A stretch of 64,000 nucleotides of DNA from Lentilitoribacter sp039986595 (GTDB lineage Bacteria > Pseudomonadota > Alphaproteobacteria > Rhizobiales > Rhizobiaceae): the NCBI GenBank assembly GCA_039986595.1, contig JBDWQJ010000008.1:124001-188000 (forward strand), read 5' to 3'. The notes below the pieces were generated by a model, which worked only from the letters and a program-made list of their open reading frames with translations, was not told the origin of the DNA and searched no databases. Below are positions 45,928-55,100 of this stretch, piece after piece. Position 1 is the first letter of the stretch; each line of letters starts with the position of its first letter. Position numbers and translations under genes: made by a program.

Positions 45928-45968
45928 TTTCAAATATCCATCCAACTTGCTGTCTTATTAAACGACAA

Positions 45969-45985
45969 ACTGGCACTATTGGCAA
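45969..45985 (+). promoter_or_regulatory. TauR-like box between tauR and the XRE-cupin gene
   Basis: ACTGGCACTATTGGCAA on the plus strand, matching 15 of 17 positions of the tauA element. A second TGGCACTA lies 22 bp downstream (45993-46000), about two helical turns, as MocR-type dimers favour direct repeats. It can serve tauR (leftwards) and the XRE-DMGDH operon (rightwards). Confidence 0.62.
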
Positions 45986-46098
45986 TCATATTTGGCACTA
46001 ACCGTATCAAAATATTGCAGCTACACAAATAAATCTCTTGCAAGGATGCAAAATAAATGAAATTAATTTCTTAAATTTCATTTTTAAGGTGATTAAGT

Positions 46099-46680
46099 TT
46101 GGACAATTCAAATACTGCATTTTCAGAATCCGAGGCAAGCGTTGGCGCAGATATCCGTGCTTTGCGTAAATCACGCGATATTCGACTTATCGAATTGGCA
46201 AGCAGTTTAAACCGCTCAACAGGCTGGCTGAGCCAGATCGAGCGCGGTCAAACCGAGCCATCAATTTCAGATTTACGCAATATTGCGCTGTTTTTTGAAA
46301 TCCCGATCAGTTTCTTTTTCAGAAACGAGCAAGCGCCAGAAGGCGAGCAAGGAATTATCGTTCGTAAATCTGCCCGCGCTGAATTGGGTTCACGCCATGC
46401 AGGATTGGTCGAAGAATTACTATCGCCGCATCTATCAGGTGATTTTGAAATGATCCGATCAGAGTTTGCGCCAAATTCGATAAGCGAATGGGTTGAGCCA
46501 AGACCAACGGAAGAAGGTGGCTATCTCATTTCGGGCCAGATGAATTTATGGCTGGATGACCGTAAATTTGAGATCAGCGCCGGAGATAGCTTTCAATTCC
46601 AGAATGAAAAATACCGTTGGGAAAACCCAACAGACGAAATTGCGGAGGCGATATGGGTTATCTCGCCGCCGGTTTATTAG
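46099..46680 (+). CDS. XRE-cupin transcriptional regulator
   Basis: A 193 aa protein: helix-turn-helix (IRALRKSRDIRLIELASSLNRSTGWLSQIERGQTEPSI) and a C-terminal cupin (MNLWLDDRKFEISAGDSFQFQNEKYRWENP). The start is a TTG at 46099 with AAGGTGAT just upstream. It is 41 bp upstream of the DMGDH-type gene and in the same direction, so it probably regulates, or is in, that operon. The cupin would sense a small metabolite. Confidence 0.85.
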   Translation: MDNSNTAFSESEASVGADIRALRKSRDIRLIELASSLNRSTGWLSQIERGQTEPSISDLRNIALFFEIPISFFFRNEQAPEGEQGIIVRKSARAELGSRHAGLVEELLSPHLSGDFEMIRSEFAPNSISEWVEPRPTEEGGYLISGQMNLWLDDRKFEISAGDSFQFQNEKYRWENPTDEIAEAIWVISPPVY

Positions 46681-46721
46681 ACTTATAAAAATGTATTCAA
46701 ACAAAAATATTCGAGGGTAAT

Positions 46722-49175
46722 ATGTCAGACTTTCCAACAACAGCACGTGTCGTGATCATTGGTGGTGGCGCTATCGGTGTTTCCAGTCTTTATCATTTGG
46801 GCAAAGCTGGATGGACCGATTGCGTTCTCTTAGAGAAAAACGAACTCACAGCTGGTTCAACTTGGCACGCAGCGGGTAACTGTCCAAACTTTGCCGCATC
46901 TTGGGCGGTGATGAACATGCAGCGCTACGGTCTTAAAATGTATCGCAGCTTGGCCGATGAAGTTGATTATCCGATGAACTACCATGTGACAGGCGCAATC
47001 CGACTTGCGCATAATAAAGAACGCATGCAGGAGTTCGAGCGTGTGGCTGGTATGGCTCGTCATCAGGGTCTCGAGATGGATATCTGCACACCTGAAGAGC
47101 TACGCGAGTTCAATCCATTTATGGAAACACATGATCTTGCGGGTGGTCTTTGGGATAAACTTGACGGCGACATCGACCCCGCGCAACTCACACAAGCCCT
47201 TGCAAAAGGTGCGCGTGACATGGGCCAAAACATTCTTCGCTTTACACCGGCGACGGGCGTCTCACGCGATGGCGATGAATGGATTGTCCATACGGATAAA
47301 GGCGACATCCGCTGTGAATATGTTGTAAACGCTTGTGGTTATTACGCCCAGCGCGTTGGCGAATGGTTCAAACCATATGGTGGACGCACAGTTCCGATGA
47401 TCGTTATGAGCCACCAATATTTCCTAACTGGTGAAATTCCTGAATTGGAAGCTTGGACGAAAGAACAAGGCCATAAAATGCCAATGATCCGTGACGTTGA
47501 TATTTCTTATTATCTTCGTCAGGACAAACATGGCCTAAACTTGGGGCCATATGAGCGCAATTGTAAAGCGCACTGGGTCACACCTGATGATCCAATGCCA
47601 GACGATTTCTCATTCCAGCTTTATCCAGATGATCTTGATCGTTTGGAATTCTACATTGAAGATGCGATGGAGCGTTTACCGATCTTAGGTACGCAAGGTG
47701 TTGAGCGCGTGATCAACGGTCCGATTCCTTACGCACCAGATGGATTGCCAATGATTGGCCCAATGCCCGGTGTGAAAAACGCATTTGAAGCACACTCATT
47801 TACATTTGGTATCGCCCAAGCAGGTGGTGCAGGTAAAGTTCTTGCAGAATGGATCACCGAAGGTGAAACAGAATGGGATATGTGGGCGGTTGATCCACGC
47901 CGTTACACAGACCATGCTGATCAAGAATTCTGTTACCAAAAAGCCATGGAAACCTATGGTCACGAATATGCAATGCATTTCCCGCACCATGAATGGCCAG
48001 CGGGTCGTGATAAAAAACTATCACCAAACCACGAACGCCTTTTATCAGACGGCGCTCAAATGGGTGCATATAATGGTTGGGAGCGCGCTAACTGGTTCGC
48101 AAAAAATGGCGATGACACGTCAGAAGCTGCAACGGAAACATGGGATCGTAATGGCCCATGGGCAATCCGGGTGAAGGAAGAAGTTGAAGCGGTTCGCGAC
48201 AATGTTGGTGTCTTGGATATGCCTGGTTTCTCTCGCTACACTTTGACCGGTGAAGGCGCGGCTGAATGGTTGCGCAATCAAATCGCAGGCGCATTGCCAA
48301 AAGCTGGACGCATGAACTTAGGTTACTTTGCAGATAGCCGCGGCCGGATCATCACTGAAGTGACGATCATTCGTTGGGGTGAAGATGATTTCTGGCTCAT
48401 GACAGCTGCCGTTGCCCAATGGCACGATTTCGAATTCTTGAAAAAATCATTACCAGAAGATGGTTCGCTTACTTTAACCGACATCACCAAGGAATGGTCA
48501 ACACACCTTGTAACCGGTCCAAAGTCTCGCGATCTAATGACGAAAATTGCACCTGATGCCGATCTTTCAACAGGTTGGCTCACAATTCAAGATGCCGTTA
48601 TCGCAGGCAAACCTGCAAAACTATTCCGTATCTCCTTTGCAGGTGAATTGGGTTGGGAAGTGCACACGTCATTTGATGACAGTGCAAATGCCTATTCTGC
48701 AATTCGCGATGCTGGTGCCGTACCATTTGGAATGTTCGCACTTGATTCAATGCGTATTGAAAAAGGCTATCGTACTTGGAAAGGTGATCTTTCAACAGAT
48801 TACACATTACTTGAAGGCGGGTTGGAACGCTTTGTTCGTCTCAACAAAGAACAAAACTTCCCTGGCAAACAAGCATTGATGTCTGAAAAACAACAGGGTG
48901 CAAAGAAAGGCTTCGTCACGCTTGTGGTGGAAGCAGGCGATAGTGACGCACCTTATATGTCAACCGTATGGAATGGCGATCAAGTTGTTGGTGAAACAAC
49001 ATCAGGCAATTGGGGTTACCGCATAAATAAATCAGTGGCGCTTGGCGTTGTGAAGGCAGAATTTGCAGCACCTGGAACTGAACTGGAACTCGAGATCTAC
49101 GGCAAACGCTGCAAGGCTGTTGTGCAAGAAGACCTTCCATTATGGGATGCAGAGAACGAAAGAATTCGGGCCTGA
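46722..49175 (+). CDS. FAD-dependent DMGDH/sarcosine-dehydrogenase-type oxidoreductase (GcvT C-terminal), copy 1
   Basis: An 817 aa two-part enzyme. The DAO-type FAD domain begins VVIIGGGAIGVSSLYHLG; TAGSTWHAAGN contains the His that binds FAD covalently in rat dimethylglycine dehydrogenase. A GcvT/folate domain occupies about residues 440-810 (VLDMPGFSRYTLTGEGAAEWL, ISFAGELGWEVHTSFDD, KGYRTWKGDL). It would oxidise an N-methyl or amine substrate, passing the C1 unit to tetrahydrofolate. The strong GAGGG precedes the ATG. Substrate is unknown: dimethylglycine and sarcosine are the classic ones, but the sulfonate context makes (N-methyl)taurine a candidate. The stop overlaps the next start (TGATG). 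Confidence 0.85.
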   Translation: MSDFPTTARVVIIGGGAIGVSSLYHLGKAGWTDCVLLEKNELTAGSTWHAAGNCPNFAASWAVMNMQRYGLKMYRSLADEVDYPMNYHVTGAIRLAHNKERMQEFERVAGMARHQGLEMDICTPEELREFNPFMETHDLAGGLWDKLDGDIDPAQLTQALAKGARDMGQNILRFTPATGVSRDGDEWIVHTDKGDIRCEYVVNACGYYAQRVGEWFKPYGGRTVPMIVMSHQYFLTGEIPELEAWTKEQGHKMPMIRDVDISYYLRQDKHGLNLGPYERNCKAHWVTPDDPMPDDFSFQLYPDDLDRLEFYIEDAMERLPILGTQGVERVINGPIPYAPDGLPMIGPMPGVKNAFEAHSFTFGIAQAGGAGKVLAEWITEGETEWDMWAVDPRRYTDHADQEFCYQKAMETYGHEYAMHFPHHEWPAGRDKKLSPNHERLLSDGAQMGAYNGWERANWFAKNGDDTSEAATETWDRNGPWAIRVKEEVEAVRDNVGVLDMPGFSRYTLTGEGAAEWLRNQIAGALPKAGRMNLGYFADSRGRIITEVTIIRWGEDDFWLMTAAVAQWHDFEFLKKSLPEDGSLTLTDITKEWSTHLVTGPKSRDLMTKIAPDADLSTGWLTIQDAVIAGKPAKLFRISFAGELGWEVHTSFDDSANAYSAIRDAGAVPFGMFALDSMRIEKGYRTWKGDLSTDYTLLEGGLERFVRLNKEQNFPGKQALMSEKQQGAKKGFVTLVVEAGDSDAPYMSTVWNGDQVVGETTSGNWGYRINKSVALGVVKAEFAAPGTELELEIYGKRCKAVVQEDLPLWDAENERIRA

Positions 49176-49630
49176 TGTTAAACGCTTTTGCCAAGGATAT
49201 CATTGAAACGTTCCGTCTGGGATTTGTGGCAAGCGTCACCACAGACGGACGTCCAAACGTGTCCCCCAAAGGTACATTTTTAGTGTTGAGCGAAAACCAA
49301 ATCGGCTTTGCTGATATCCGCTCACCACAAACAATAAAGAACATTGAAAACAATCCAGAAATTGAGGTGAATTTCGTCAACCAATTTTCCCGAAAAGGTA
49401 TTCGGATCAGAGGGAAAGCGACAATTGCCAAGAAAGATACGGATAGCTTTCAAGAATTATTCATTCTTTGGAAAAACGAATGGCCATCATTGGCCCATCG
49501 GATCAACGCAATTGTAACAATTGAAATCTCGCACCTAAAGCCACTCACAACACCGCCCTACGATGACGGCGTTACAGAAGAAGAAATGGTGGAGATTTAC
49601 AAACAAAAATTTAGGGAGATTTACCCATGA
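49175..49630 (+). CDS. PPOX-class (pyridoxamine-phosphate-oxidase-like) flavin-binding protein
   Basis: A 151 aa PNPOx-like split-barrel protein, with ASVTTDGRPNVSPKGTF and RIRGKATIAKK typical of the family. These barrels bind FMN, F420 or haem; the cofactor here is not shown. It is wedged between two large flavoprotein genes and overlaps both (1 bp at 49175, 4 bp ATGA at 49627-49630), so it is tightly coupled to their translation and may take part in the same reaction. Confidence 0.8.
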   Translation: MLNAFAKDIIETFRLGFVASVTTDGRPNVSPKGTFLVLSENQIGFADIRSPQTIKNIENNPEIEVNFVNQFSRKGIRIRGKATIAKKDTDSFQELFILWKNEWPSLAHRINAIVTIEISHLKPLTTPPYDDGVTEEEMVEIYKQKFREIYP

Positions 49631-52071
49631 GCCTGCCGGAAAAAGCACGCGTCGTCATCATCGGTGGTGGTGTCATTGGTTGTTCAGTGGCATACCACTT
49701 GGCAAAAATTGGTTGGAAAGACATTGTTCTGTTAGAGCGTAAACAGCTCACCTCCGGAACAACCTGGCACGCAGCAGGATTGATTGCCCAGCTTCGCTCT
49801 TCAAAGAACATGACAAAGCTCGCTAAATATAGCCAAGAGCTTTATGGAACACTTGAAGCTGAAACAGAAGTTGCGACAGGTTTTCGCCGCTGCGGTTCTA
49901 TCACGGTTGCGCTGACTGAAGCACGCAAAGAAGAAATTCTTCGTCAAGCGGCCATGGCGCGCGCCTTTGGTGTTGAAGTTGAGGAAATCTCACCCACGGA
50001 AGTTAAAGAACGCTATGAACACATTAATATTGATGGTGTAACAGCGGGCGTTTATCTACCAAAAGACGGACAAGGTGATCCAGCAAATATCGCTCTTGCA
50101 TTGGCAAAAGGCGCACGCCTTAAAGGTGCTTTGGTTAAAGAAAACGTCAAGGTCACCAAGATCAACAAAGAAGGCAAACGCGTCACCGGAGTTGAATGGC
50201 AACAAGGCGAGGAAACAGGCGTAATCGAAGCAGATCACGTTGTGAACTGTGCCGGTATGTGGGGCCATGAAGTTGGCAAAATGGCCGGAGTAAATGTTCC
50301 GCTTCATGCATGTGAGCATTTCTACATCGTCACCGAAAACATCCCTGAGCTTAAACAACTTCCAGTTCTTCGTGTTCCAGATGAATGCGCTTATTATAAA
50401 GAAGATGCTGGCAAGTTTCTTCTTGGCGCGTTTGAACCAAATGCAAAACCATGGGGTATGGATGGCATTCCCGAGAATTTTGAATTTGATCAATTGCCAG
50501 AAGACTTCGATCACTTCGAACCAATTTTAGAGCAAGCGATCAACCGTTTACCTATGTTAGCAGAAGCTGGTATTCACACATTCTTCAATGGTCCTGAAAG
50601 CTTTACCCCTGATGATGCTTATCATCTTGGTCTTGCACCTGAATGTGATAATTTCTGGGTCGCAGCCGGGTTCAATTCAATCGGCATTCAATCCGCAGGT
50701 GGTGCGGGTATGGCATTGGCTTCATGGATGGATACAGGCGAAAAGCCGTTTGACTTAGGTGATGTTGATATCTCTCGCATGCAACCTTTCCAAGGCAACA
50801 AAACCTACCTCTTTGAGCGCTCGAAAGAAACACTTGGCTTGCTGTATGCTGACCACTATCCTTTCCGACAAAAAGAGACAGCGCGCGGTATTCGCAGAAG
50901 CGCGCTTCATTATCACCTTAAAGAAAATGGCGCAGTCTTTGGCGAACTTGCAGGTTGGGAACGCGCAAACTGGTTTGCAGATGAAGGTCAAAAAGCAGAT
51001 TATGAATATAGTTGGGAACGACCAAACTGGTTCGAAAACTCAAAGCGTGAACATGAAGCCATTCGCAATAATGTTGGCCTATATGACATGTCGTCTTTCG
51101 GTAAAATCCGGGTCGAAGGCCCAGATGCAGAAAACTTCCTCAATTATGTGTGCGGAAACAACATGTCAGTTCCTGTTGGCAAATTGGTTTATACGCAGTT
51201 CCTCAACAAAGCTGGCGGCATTGAAGCGGATGTAACAGCAACACGTTTGTCTGAAACATCTTTTGTTGTGGTCACTCCTGCGGCGACGCGTCTAGCGGAT
51301 CAAACTTGGCTTGAGCGTCATAAAGGTAATTTCAATGTTGTAATCATTGATATGACAGCCGCTGAATCTGTGCTTGCTGTGATGGGACCAAATTCACGTA
51401 AATTATTGCAAATGGTATCACCAAATGATTTCTCCAATGAAATTAATCCATTTGGCACATCTCAAGATGTTGAGATCGGCATGGGATTGGCACGTGTGAA
51501 CCGCGTGACATATGTCGGCGAATTGGGTTGGGAAGTTTATGTGTCCAACGATCAGGCCCCGCATGTATTTGAGACATTGCATCGTGCGGGCCAAGAACTT
51601 GATCTAAAACTGTGTGGACTACATATGATGGATTCTTGCCGAATTGAAAAAGGTTATCGCCACTTTGGACATGACATCACATCAGAAGATCATATTTTAG
51701 AAGCTGGTCTTGGATTTGCGTGTAAAACAGACAAGCCTAACTTTATTGGTCGTGAAGCTGTATTGGCTAAAAAGGAAAGTGGCTTGGAAAACAGAATGCT
51801 GCAATTCAAACTCGCCGACCCAGAGCCTTTGCTTTTCCATCATGAGCCAATCTTGCGCGATGGCGAGGTTGTGAGCTACCTAACATCAGGCTCTTACGGC
51901 CACACATTGGGTGCAGCTGTTGGACTTGGCTATGTCCCGTGTAAGGGTGAAAAAGCAGCTGATGTTTTAGCGTCAAAATACGAGATCGATGTTGCTGGTA
52001 GAAAGGTTGAGGCAGAAGTATCGCTTAAACCAATGTATGATCCAAAATCTGAACGCGTGAAAGCAAATTAG
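49627..52071 (+). CDS. FAD-dependent DMGDH/sarcosine-dehydrogenase-type oxidoreductase (GcvT C-terminal), copy 2
   Basis: An 814 aa paralogue of the enzyme at 46722-49175 with the same domain order: FAD domain VVIIGGGVIGCSVAYHLAK, covalent-FAD His motif SGTTWHAAGL, and GcvT folate domain (VGLYDMSSFGKIRVEGPDAEN, VTYVGELGWEVYVSND, KGYRHFGHDI). The two copies clearly derive from a common ancestor yet differ across their whole length, so they likely act on different substrates or in sequence. A hairpin follows at 52115-52146. Confidence 0.85.
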   Translation: MSLPEKARVVIIGGGVIGCSVAYHLAKIGWKDIVLLERKQLTSGTTWHAAGLIAQLRSSKNMTKLAKYSQELYGTLEAETEVATGFRRCGSITVALTEARKEEILRQAAMARAFGVEVEEISPTEVKERYEHINIDGVTAGVYLPKDGQGDPANIALALAKGARLKGALVKENVKVTKINKEGKRVTGVEWQQGEETGVIEADHVVNCAGMWGHEVGKMAGVNVPLHACEHFYIVTENIPELKQLPVLRVPDECAYYKEDAGKFLLGAFEPNAKPWGMDGIPENFEFDQLPEDFDHFEPILEQAINRLPMLAEAGIHTFFNGPESFTPDDAYHLGLAPECDNFWVAAGFNSIGIQSAGGAGMALASWMDTGEKPFDLGDVDISRMQPFQGNKTYLFERSKETLGLLYADHYPFRQKETARGIRRSALHYHLKENGAVFGELAGWERANWFADEGQKADYEYSWERPNWFENSKREHEAIRNNVGLYDMSSFGKIRVEGPDAENFLNYVCGNNMSVPVGKLVYTQFLNKAGGIEADVTATRLSETSFVVVTPAATRLADQTWLERHKGNFNVVIIDMTAAESVLAVMGPNSRKLLQMVSPNDFSNEINPFGTSQDVEIGMGLARVNRVTYVGELGWEVYVSNDQAPHVFETLHRAGQELDLKLCGLHMMDSCRIEKGYRHFGHDITSEDHILEAGLGFACKTDKPNFIGREAVLAKKESGLENRMLQFKLADPEPLLFHHEPILRDGEVVSYLTSGSYGHTLGAAVGLGYVPCKGEKAADVLASKYEIDVAGRKVEAEVSLKPMYDPKSERVKAN

Positions 52072-52114
52072 TTCGACAATTTAATCACAAAAAAGCGCCT
52101 AAATTGTATAAAAT

Positions 52115-52146
52115 TTTATGGCTAGAACAAACGTTTTAGCCATAAA
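52115..52146 (+). terminator. Candidate terminator hairpin after the DMGDH operon
   Basis: TTTATGGCTA / TAGCCATAAA, 10 bp stem with a 12 nt loop; only a short T-stretch follows, so this is a weak terminator at best. Confidence 0.5.
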
Positions 52147-52263
52147 TTTACTGTAGATTCTAGCAAGAGATAAACAGCTTTTATTAATAGTTTTTTGCTT
52201 AAATTAAAGCTGGTCAATTAAAATTGCAGTTTTCTGCCAGCAAACGAACAGAATTTTCTATCA

Positions 52264-53367
52264 ATGACATCAAATTCATCCGGTCGTCCACAAAGCCCAA
52301 GAACCAATCCTGCATCCAATGCTATGGCCAAAGTTGCAGCCTTTATGCAACGCATGAACATTGAATGCACACCGGCAAACTTTGAATTACTATTTGCGGT
52401 TGTAGGTGGTCAAAATGATGAACTTCGTTCTGAGTTTAGCAAACTTGATCGCAATATCCGACAGCAAGATCTCGATATTCTAATCCGCAAACACATCCCT
52501 CACCATGTTGAGGATGATGTCGCATCTGAATCCATCGATACAGTTGGTGATGAATTAAACAAATTTATGGACCTTGTTAAATCAGAAAGCTCATCGCTTG
52601 AAAAATTCGACAAGGTTTTGCAACAGCAAACGAAAACTCTTGCGAACCCAGAAAACGTTTCACCGGAAAAACTCAAGAGCACCCTTTCAAATATTTCAGC
52701 CGCTACTGCGCAGAAAATGGAAGAAGGTCGCAAGATTAAAGAAGCTGTCAGCGAACAAGTACAGCGTCTTGATGTTGTTGCATCTGAGCTTAACAACTTC
52801 AAACAGCAAAAATTTACAGACCCTTTAACCGGTCTTCCTAACCGCCGAGCCTTTAACAAAGAAATGCTGGCAATTTACGCTGGTGAACAGCCAAAAGCTT
52901 GCACAATGGTGATAATTGAAATTGACGCATTTGCCCATGTTAAAGACAATCTTGGTCCGCTCATCGCTGACAAGTTTGTGGTTCACGTTGCCAACATCGT
53001 CAAAGAATCTTGTTCAGCCAAAGATTACTTAGCACGAGCATCCGACACACAATTTGCATTCATATTTGATAGCATCTCGGAAAAAACAGTCGAGGGCCTC
53101 GTCAATAAATTCAGACACACAATCGCAAAAACGCCACTACTCAATGCTACAAATGGCAAACCCATTGGCAACGTTACGGTATCGGGCGGCATCTGTGGTG
53201 CGAACACGGCCTCTGGAACTGGCGATATTTTAGCAAAAACAGAGGCAGCTTTGGATCTTTCAAAAAAGAAAAAAGGCAACCAAGTTACGTTATTTGAAGA
53301 ACGCAGAAGCGGTTCTGATAGCAACCTTGAACGCAATTCATGGTCGCTTTATAACGAAGCTGGCTAA
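52264..53367 (+). CDS. Degenerate GGDEF-domain protein, probably non-catalytic
   Basis: A 367 aa soluble protein. The N-terminal half (residues about 20-170) is helical; the C-terminal GGDEF-type fold keeps the entry motif DPLTGLPNRRAF, but where the active-site GGDEF should stand it reads SDTQF, so diguanylate cyclase activity is unlikely. Such proteins often act as c-di-GMP or GTP receptors, or as protein partners. It stands alone after the DMGDH operon. Confidence 0.8.
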   Translation: MTSNSSGRPQSPRTNPASNAMAKVAAFMQRMNIECTPANFELLFAVVGGQNDELRSEFSKLDRNIRQQDLDILIRKHIPHHVEDDVASESIDTVGDELNKFMDLVKSESSSLEKFDKVLQQQTKTLANPENVSPEKLKSTLSNISAATAQKMEEGRKIKEAVSEQVQRLDVVASELNNFKQQKFTDPLTGLPNRRAFNKEMLAIYAGEQPKACTMVIIEIDAFAHVKDNLGPLIADKFVVHVANIVKESCSAKDYLARASDTQFAFIFDSISEKTVEGLVNKFRHTIAKTPLLNATNGKPIGNVTVSGGICGANTASGTGDILAKTEAALDLSKKKKGNQVTLFEERRSGSDSNLERNSWSLYNEAG

Positions 53368-53429
53368 CTCAACCTAACACCTTAGATAACAAGCTTATCC
53401 AGTGTTAATCAACGGCTGGAGCATTATCC

Positions 53430-54047
53430 GTGGAATATATTAAATCCATAAATGATTTGAATGCCTTATATGGCAAACCTGGCGAAGCATCGATCATTAA
53501 AGTGGTCGATAAAATCACGCCCGGTTATCGCAAATGGATTAATCAATCCAAGTTTTGCATCATATCAACGGTCGGCCCTGAAGGTACGGATGCAAGCCCG
53601 CGTGGGGATGAAAAAGCGGTTGCGCTGGAAATCGACGAGCAAACCCTTGCGATACCCGATTGGCGTGGAAACAATCGTATGGATAGTCTTCGAAATATCA
53701 TTCGAGATGAACGTATTTCATTGATGTTTTTTGTAAACGGTTCAAACAATGTTATCCGCCTTAACGGCAAGGCAAAAATCACGACAGATGAAGCACTATC
53801 AGCTAAGTTTGAGCGCAGGACGTCGACAAGTTCAATCCGACCGCGGTCCATTATCATCATAAAGGTTGAAGAGATATACTCCCAATGCGCCCGCGCGCTT
53901 ATGCGTTCAAAAATTTGGAAAGAAGATCCAAACCTTGCGAACCTGCCAACCATCGGCGACTTGCTAAAAGATGCCACAGAAGGTGAATTTGACGGCACGA
54001 CTTATGATAAAAAATGGTCGGCGCGCGCTGCAAAAACCATGTGGTAG
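53430..54047 (+). CDS. FMN-dependent PPOX-type flavoprotein (MSMEG_1061-like)
   Basis: A 205 aa PNPOx-like protein with KFCIISTVGPEGTDASPRGD and AIPDWRGNNRMDSLRNI, the pattern of the MSMEG_1061-type PPOX family. The start is a GTG at 53430 with GGAG about 12 nt upstream, so the start is less certain. It is convergent with pta and separated from it by a bidirectional terminator. It differs from the 49175-49630 PPOX protein. Confidence 0.82.
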   Translation: MEYIKSINDLNALYGKPGEASIIKVVDKITPGYRKWINQSKFCIISTVGPEGTDASPRGDEKAVALEIDEQTLAIPDWRGNNRMDSLRNIIRDERISLMFFVNGSNNVIRLNGKAKITTDEALSAKFERRTSTSSIRPRSIIIIKVEEIYSQCARALMRSKIWKEDPNLANLPTIGDLLKDATEGEFDGTTYDKKWSARAAKTMW

Positions 54048-54056
54048 GGACAAAAT

Positions 54057-54079
54057 AAAACCCGCTTAAAGCGGGTTTT
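54057..54079. terminator. Bidirectional terminator between PPOX gene and pta
   Basis: AAAACCCGCT-TAA-AGCGGGTTTT, 10 bp stem with a 3 nt loop; T-run on both strands. Confidence 0.9.
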
Positions 54080-54083
54080 GATT

Positions 54084-55100
54084 TTACGAATTTCCGTGTG
54101 CCTGCAGTGCTGTTATCGCAATACAGTCGCAAACGTCTTCTGCACTACACCCGCGCGATAAATCGTTTGCAGGTTTAGCAAGACCTTGCAAAATTGGGCC
54201 AATGGCTTTTGCACCACCAATACGTTGTGCAATTTTATAGCCGATATTACCTGCTTCCAAATCAGGGAAAACAAACACGTTCGCATCACCTTTGATCGCA
54301 GAGTTTGGAATTTTGGACTTTCCGACAGATGGTACAAATGCTGCGTCAAACTGCACTTCACCTTCAACAATAAGCTCAGGGTTTTGATCACGCACAATAC
54401 GTGTTGCATTTTCAACCTTGGTCACATTGGGATGAGATGCACTGCCAAGCGAAGAAAAACTCAGCATAGCAACACGTGGTTCTTCATTGGTAAAACGTGC
54501 AAGAGATTTTGCCGACGCAATTGCAATATCTGCAAGATCATCTTCTGAAGGGTCTATTGTGATCGCACAATCTGCAAAGACAACCGTTTCTTTTCGCGCA
54601 TGATGCTCTTGATCCATCACCATTAAAAAGAAACTTGATATGAGTTTTGCACCCTTGGCTTTACCAATCAATCGAAATGCTGCCCGAACAGTATCCGCGG
54701 TAGTCGCAACAGCGCCGGCAACCGAACCATCAGCATCACCTAAACGAACCATCATCGCTGCAAAATTTAGCGGATCCATCATCGCTTCAAGCGCTGCGTC
54801 TTTTGAATAAACGCGAGGTTTTTTATGGTTTTTATAATAGTCTATATAGTGATCAGCATATACATCAACTTGATCACTTACCTTAAGATCAATGATCTCA
54901 ATCCCATCGATTGAAAGACCTTTATCTTTCGCCATGGAGGTAATCGTATTCTGGTCACCAATTAAGATGGGCTTGGCAAGGCCCAGCTCGTTCGCACGAG
55001 CTGCGCCTTCCAATATGCGCGGGTCTTCACCCTCAGCCAACACAATACGATATGTGTTGGCCTTTGCTTTGTCGTAGATTAAATCTAACGGATTGATCAT
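54084..55100 (-). CDS. pta: Phosphate acetyltransferase
   Basis: A 338 aa short-form Pta that converts acetyl phosphate and CoA to acetyl-CoA: RIVLAEGEDPRILEGA at the N-terminus, GSVAGAVATTADTVRAAFRLIG in the middle, and NVFVFPDLEAGNIGYKIAQRIGGAKAIGPILQGLAKP near the C-terminus. Its ATG overlaps the xsc stop (ATGA), so it is the second gene of an xsc-pta operon and handles the acetyl phosphate from Xsc. Confidence 0.94.
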   Translation of the reverse strand: MINPLDLIYDKAKANTYRIVLAEGEDPRILEGAARANELGLAKPILIGDQNTITSMAKDKGLSIDGIEIIDLKVSDQVDVYADHYIDYYKNHKKPRVYSKDAALEAMMDPLNFAAMMVRLGDADGSVAGAVATTADTVRAAFRLIGKAKGAKLISSFFLMVMDQEHHARKETVVFADCAITIDPSEDDLADIAIASAKSLARFTNEEPRVAMLSFSSLGSASHPNVTKVENATRIVRDQNPELIVEGEVQFDAAFVPSVGKSKIPNSAIKGDANVFVFPDLEAGNIGYKIAQRIGGAKAIGPILQGLAKPANDLSRGCSAEDVCDCIAITALQAHGNS

